Assembly (NCBI RefSeq): GCF_013403955.1
Contig: NZ_JABFDG010000009.1
Span: 1 to 64,000, forward strand
From: Winogradskyella vidalii
Lineage (GTDB): Bacteria > Bacteroidota > Bacteroidia > Flavobacteriales > Flavobacteriaceae
Length of the DNA: 64,000 nucleotides
Direction: 5' to 3'
Below, piece after piece: positions 60,071 through 64,000 of this stretch. Each line of letters begins with the position of its first letter. Position 1 is the stretch's first letter. A model generated the notes under the pieces. It had not been told where the DNA came from. It did no database searches and saw only the letters and a program-made list of their open reading frames with translations. The translations under genes were made by a program, and so were the position numbers.

Positions 60071-63000
60071 TTATTGCTTAACTTGAATTCTGACCCCTTC
60101 ACTATGGCTACTAAATTCTGGTGCGTACATACTTTGAATAGTGCTAATGCCATTACTCATATCGCCAGCATTATTTACGCGTAAATCGTATTCAAATACA
60201 TAAACCCCTTTTGGTAAATAATCCATAAAGAAGTTAGTAGCGGCATCTTTTGTGCTTTCGTAATAACCCAATCCATCTTGCCATTTGTATTGCGATAGTA
60301 CATTTATAGGCTCTAAACCAGCGGCACGCATATCTTTAAGATGTACAAATTCCATAGTTCTATCGGTTCTTAATTCAATCCGAACTCTAACTAAATCACC
60401 AACTTTTAATTTACTAGTTGAAGTAATTTCCGTGATTTCTTCACCTTTACCAGTATTCGATTTTAAGAATAATTTCTTACTTAACTTTAAAGGGGTTTCT
60501 GCTGAAGTGATTTTGTCTAAATCTTCAAAATATTGCCAGTATAAAGCGCCCCAAGCAATGCCTTCACCTTTTTTAGTAATCGTTACATTGGCTTGTTCTG
60601 GTTTAATTTCAGAACCACACCATGACGTTTTATAATAACCCGTTCCAGCTTCTATTTTTACGTCTTCTAATGTTGAAGGTGAAATCGTTTCATTTCCTAC
60701 TTTAACGTCCACTTGCTCTGTGACGCTTAGCCAATCACTTCCTTGCAATAATAAAGCATAAACGGCTTCGGTAGTCGCTTTAGTGGTTTTCCAACGGTTG
60801 GTTTGTTTATTTTTTAGTAACCAGATTTTTAGGTTGTCTACTGTTTCTAGATTCTTTGCTTCACTCTGAATAACCGTGCCAACTTCCGAAAATACTTCCA
60901 CCATTAAGGCTTGGGTTTCAATGGGTGCTTGGTACCAATGCCATGAGTTGCTGTTGTCTTTCCAGTACATACCCAATTCATCAGACGTAATACTGTTTTC
61001 TTTCAAAGACTTAACAATTTTACCAGCAGTTTTGGTATCGTTTATTCGATTCATCGTTAAAGCCATTAAACCTTTTGAATATAATGAACGTTTTAACCAA
61101 TACTTTTGAATTTGAGTTTGGTAATACTCCATGATGTCTTGCACTTCTTTTGAAGGCGACATTTCAGGGAAAAAGCTTCGGGTGTATAAATAATGCAATT
61201 GCGTATGCGATAAATGGTCTTTGCTTAAGTCGGCATCTTTATCATATTTTCTAATGTCTTTGTATTCTTGAACAAATTGGGTGTCTAAATAGTTTAGGGC
61301 GTTTTTAATTAGAGACTTCTCGACTGCGCTCGAAGTGACATTTAGTTGCTTGAGATGCCCGAAACCTGCAATAATATGTTGCGTGATAAAACGATTATCA
61401 CGTCCGCCATTAAACCAAGGCCAAGCTCCAGAACTGTGCTGATTGGTCTTAAGTTTTCTTAAAGCCGATTGTAATTCGTTAGTCATCTTATTCAAATCGA
61501 ATAATAAGGCAATGCGTTTTTTTTGTTCGGTTTCCGACTGTGCATCACGTAGCCAAGGGGTTTCTTGAATCAGTAAGGATTTCAATTCTTGGTTCTTTTC
61601 TAAATTAGAAAGTAATGCATCTGTCGATTTCCATTGGTTAAAAACAGCTTCAATTCTCGGATTCGAGGTTACAATATGTTGTGCTAAAGCATTCGCATAG
61701 TAGCGTGAAAACGTTTGCTCATTACATTCATAAGGATATTCCATTAAGTAAGGCAATGCTTGTACGGCATACCAGGCCGGATTAGATGTCATCTCTAAAG
61801 TTAACTTATGATTGGTAAGCGTTGTTGAAGTTTGATTTTTCAACTTGTCTAATGTGAATGTTTTAGTTTCGTTAGAAGGCACCCACATTGGAAGCGTTTC
61901 GGTAACCATCATTCTGTTAGATAAAACAGGTAGGGCATTTTGTTCGCCGTCGCTAAAGTCTCCTGCTTTAGCAATCACTTTATATTGTACAGTTTGAATG
62001 TTTTTTGGAATATTCAAACTCCAAGAGACTTGTGTATTACCATTCTCATCAACAATAAAATTGGATGTGTTATTCGAATTTGAAAGTTTTGTATCAATCG
62101 GTTTACCTGTCATAGCATCGGTCAAAATTAATTGTGCAATACCCGATAATTCCTGCTCTGTAAGATTCGCAATTTTGGCACTGATGCTAATTTTATCACC
62201 TTCTCTTAAAAAACGTGGGGTGTTAGGTATCACCATCAGTTCTTTTTGAGTCACCGCTTCTAATTGCATTACGGTACTTTCTAAAGTTTTAGTATGTGCT
62301 AATAATTGTAATTTCCATTTCGTTAAGGCTTCTGGTGCTTTAAAGTTGAAGCTGACATTACCGTCTTCGTCAGTTTGTAATTGAGGAAAAAAGAAAGCGG
62401 TTTCGTTGAGGTTTTCTCTAATTTTTATAGTTTCACTATTGAGAGAAGCGTTATTTGTTTTAATGACAACGACTCCACCAGCACCTCTATTTCCGTAAAG
62501 TGAAGTTGCTGCCGCTCCTTTTAAAACATTCATGTTTATAATATCACTTTCATTCAGGCTTCGAAATGTATTTTCATCAACAGGTACGCCATCTACAATA
62601 TATAAAGGACTTGTATGATTACCTGTTGAGTTTCGACCTCTAATTAGTATCGTAGCATCTTGGCCAGGTTCTCCTGGTCCATGAGCTATATTTACGCCAG
62701 CTGCTTGTCCGGATAGGACTTCGTCTACTGTTGTTGTAGCGATTTCTTCTCTTGTTTCTAAAGTATCTGTTGATGATGCAAGTCTTTTTCTTTTAGCATA
62801 TTGGTAATGATTATTCCCAATATAAAATCCAAACCAATTTAATTCATCACGTCTTTGGCTCGGGTAATAGCTAGATATGTTAAAATTATGGAACACTCTA
62901 AAATTAGTGGTCCCAAAACTTTGTCTCGAATTTTTATGGATTTGTCCATAATACACAGGATTATTAATGGGGTTAAAATTCCAATTGTGAGATTTAAATT

Positions 63001-64000
63001 CGTCTAAAGAGGCATCGTACATACTAGCTAATAATTCTGCAGCTACTTTATCGCCTTTAGGACCTTTAATTTTAAAACGCCACATTTCATCTTGTCCTGG
63101 TTGCATTTTATCTCTAAATGTTGTGGTTTCAATTTCTAAATCGGTTTTAGGATAAGGAACATTCACGTTAAGACTTTGCGATTTAAATGTATTGAAAGCA
63201 GCAAATGAGGTGTGAATTGTAAAACCTCCCTTATCGCTTTCTAGAACAGGAATGCTAATTGTCTGTTTAGAATTGTTCAGTACAACCAATTGTGTCATTA
63301 TAATGGTATTGTCCTTTTCAATTTCAACGGTGACGGTTATGTTTTCTGCAGCAGAACCCAAAGTCAGTTTTGCCATAGAATTGGTATCATAACTTGTTTG
63401 GTCTAATTGCGCTTTGTATAATTGGTTATCTGCAACTGTTATGTCTTTATCACTAAACAGTAAAGTAAAGACTTGGTCTTTTACGGTTTGCCCAAATTTA
63501 TCTTCGGTTGCTGCAACCATAATATATTGTCCAGATTCCCATTTGTGAAGTTTTTTTAAGGAAATGGTTTTTTCTTTTTCGGTATCAAATTTTGTGCTAA
63601 ATATTGTCTCGCCTTTTTCCCAATGGGTCAATTGGTCTTCGTTATTGTAAGGTTCATGAGGGAATAGCTGTTTAAATTCTTCTTTAGAAAGGTTTTGGTA
63701 ATCTGGTGCTTGCCAAGGTCTGCTTCTTAAAACACGATCAGGAGCCTTTAGCTTGTAGATTTTTATTTCGCCTTTTGCTGGAACGAATTCACCATTAAGA
63801 TTTTGAGTTGTTAAGGTGACTTCTATTTCTTTTTTTTCTTTGTCAATTTGCTGAGGAGCACCGATGCTGAGTGTCATGGCATGATAACCAACATTAACAA
63901 TGGTAGATGTAGAGCGTGTTTCACCATTTAAATCAGTAATATCTGCTGTGATTTCATAATTAAAAACAGGAAGGTTATCTTTAGAAACACCTTCAACTGG
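60071..64000 (-). CDS. Alpha-2-macroglobulin-like protein with a TonB-plug domain, partial
   Basis: At least 1309 residues, open at the window edge, so the start lies outside. Macroglobulin-like domains come first, then a TonB-receptor plug segment of about 100 residues (roughly 62450-62760: VDEVLSGQAAGVNI, SPLYIVDGVPVDEN, SLYGNRGAGGVVVIKT). The A2M core follows, with the CNEQ thioester motif (Cys codon at 61724-61726) and a terpenoid-like alpha domain. The first visible residues are PVEGVSKDNLPVFNYEIT. A2M proteins trap peptidases at the cell surface; the plug suggests SusC-like outer-membrane contacts. Two dispersed short repeats are inserted in frame. Confidence 0.85.
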   Translation of the reverse strand, partial: PVEGVSKDNLPVFNYEITADITDLNGETRSTSTIVNVGYHAMTLSIGAPQQIDKEKKEIEVTLTTQNLNGEFVPAKGEIKIYKLKAPDRVLRSRPWQAPDYQNLSKEEFKQLFPHEPYNNEDQLTHWEKGETIFSTKFDTEKEKTISLKKLHKWESGQYIMVAATEDKFGQTVKDQVFTLLFSDKDITVADNQLYKAQLDQTSYDTNSMAKLTLGSAAENITVTVEIEKDNTIIMTQLVVLNNSKQTISIPVLESDKGGFTIHTSFAAFNTFKSQSLNVNVPYPKTDLEIETTTFRDKMQPGQDEMWRFKIKGPKGDKVAAELLASMYDASLDEFKSHNWNFNPINNPVYYGQIHKNSRQSFGTTNFRVFHNFNISSYYPSQRRDELNWFGFYIGNNHYQYAKRKRLASSTDTLETREEIATTTVDEVLSGQAAGVNIAHGPGEPGQDATILIRGRNSTGNHTSPLYIVDGVPVDENTFRSLNESDIINMNVLKGAAATSLYGNRGAGGVVVIKTNNASLNSETIKIRENLNETAFFFPQLQTDEDGNVSFNFKAPEALTKWKLQLLAHTKTLESTVMQLEAVTQKELMVIPNTPRFLREGDKISISAKIANLTEQELSGIAQLILTDAMTGKPIDTKLSNSNNTSNFIVDENGNTQVSWSLNIPKNIQTVQYKVIAKAGDFSDGEQNALPVLSNRMMVTETLPMWVPSNETKTFTLDKLKNQTSTTLTNHKLTLEMTSNPAWYAVQALPYLMEYPYECNEQTFSRYYANALAQHIVTSNPRIEAVFNQWKSTDALLSNLEKNQELKSLLIQETPWLRDAQSETEQKKRIALLFDLNKMTNELQSALRKLKTNQHSSGAWPWFNGGRDNRFITQHIIAGFGHLKQLNVTSSAVEKSLIKNALNYLDTQFVQEYKDIRKYDKDADLSKDHLSHTQLHYLYTRSFFPEMSPSKEVQDIMEYYQTQIQKYWLKRSLYSKGLMALTMNRINDTKTAGKIVKSLKENSITSDELGMYWKDNSNSWHWYQAPIETQALMVEVFSEVGTVIQSEAKNLETVDNLKIWLLKNKQTNRWKTTKATTEAVYALLLQGSDWLSVTEQVDVKVGNETISPSTLEDVKIEAGTGYYKTSWCGSEIKPEQANVTITKKGEGIAWGALYWQYFEDLDKITSAETPLKLSKKLFLKSNTGKGEEITEITSTSKLKVGDLVRVRIELRTDRTMEFVHLKDMRAAGLEPINVLSQYKWQDGLGYYESTKDAATNFFMDYLPKGVYVFEYDLRVNNAGDMSNGISTIQSMYAPEFSSHSEGVRIQVKQ
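60849..60874. repeat. Short dispersed repeat inserted in the A2M gene (1)
   Basis: AGATTCTTTGCTTCACTCTG followed by AATAAC matches the small Bacteroidota repeat usually seen as CATTCAGAGCGAAGCGAAGA. On the coding strand it gives the tell-tale peptide VIQSEAKNL. It is in frame within the gene. Confidence 0.6.
61313..61340. repeat. Short dispersed repeat inserted in the A2M gene (2)
   Basis: ACTTCTCGACTGCGCTCGAA then GTGACA, an imperfect palindrome with more G+C than its surroundings, resembling the TCTCGACTGCGCTCGAAGTG element often found between flavobacterial genes. It is read in frame as NVTSSAVEKSLI. Confidence 0.6.

Noticed and set aside
1..64000. CRISPR array, prophage or insertion sequence
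   Set aside because: No regular spacer-repeat pattern, integrase, transposase or phage structural gene was seen on either strand.

Overview
The window is a stretch of chromosome from a low-GC member of the Bacteroidota, almost certainly a marine-type Flavobacteriaceae. The reasons are the gliding/type IX secretion genes gldJ, porU and porV, a protein ending in a T9SS sorting tail, many promoters with the Bacteroidota -7 box TAnnTTTG (several with a TTG -33 box), AT-rich codon use, and a 5S rRNA tail resembling flavobacterial 5S genes. No prophage, integrase, transposase or CRISPR array was seen. The genes are mostly housekeeping, with a few accessory patches.

Layout. 1-60: the last bases of a 5S rRNA gene and its terminator. 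131-7661: a Pif1-like helicase with HRDC and HTH domains, an acyl-CoA dehydrogenase, anmK, a Glu/Leu/Phe/Val dehydrogenase and a NhaD-type Na+/H+ antiporter. 7740-11065: an ExbB-ExbD-TonB energy-transduction operon ending in folC. 11152-11389: two tRNA-Val genes. 11539-14116: a VOC protein, a PAP2 phosphatase and murF. 14263-21460: the T9SS/gliding block, with gldJ divergent from porU-porV. 21543-26564: cdd, pyruvate dehydrogenase E1 alpha and E2, an M28 peptidase and an SDR. 26573-35191: CbpM/CbpA chaperones, a HAD phosphatase, a SprT-like protease, a mannose-1-phosphate guanylyltransferase, a DUF389 membrane protein, MlaE/MlaF lipid-transport subunits and a PafA-like phosphatase. 35201-39702: a secreted nuclease, a GT2 and FkbM pair, a decayed T9SS type-B protein and a FabH-like synthase. 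39873-44509: gcvP, a UbiA-like membrane protein, and an ECF sigma factor with a small HC2-like partner. 44589-49786: a GbsR/MarR-regulated cluster, a possible LAS-fold peptidase and an M3 oligopeptidase. 49958-54209: purE, purK, an Hpt-Adk fusion and obg. 54224-64000: a K+ channel, a DUF4136 lipoprotein, an M64 peptidase with a T9SS tail, an SDR, a large secreted protein of unknown role, and the 3' part of an alpha-2-macroglobulin-like gene that carries a TonB-receptor plug domain.

The most unusual points are these. (1) A GbsR-family regulator gene whose -33 box lies inside a perfect 12-bp-arm palindrome. A second palindrome of the same geometry sits in front of the neighbouring operon, which encodes two paralogous small membrane proteins and a TIGR01777 epimerase; this is a plausible, apparently undescribed mini-regulon. 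(2) A continuous Hpt-Adk reading frame. (3) A 19-nt promoter element shared in inverted orientation by purK and obg, either side of that fusion. (4) A candidate small RNA with its own promoter and terminator in the purE-M3 gap. (5) An alpha-2-macroglobulin/TonB-plug fusion that has also absorbed two short dispersed repeats in frame. (6) A T9SS type-B pseudogene that is not annotated as any single ORF. All functional statements come from reading the sequence and from recalled family knowledge; no search was run.
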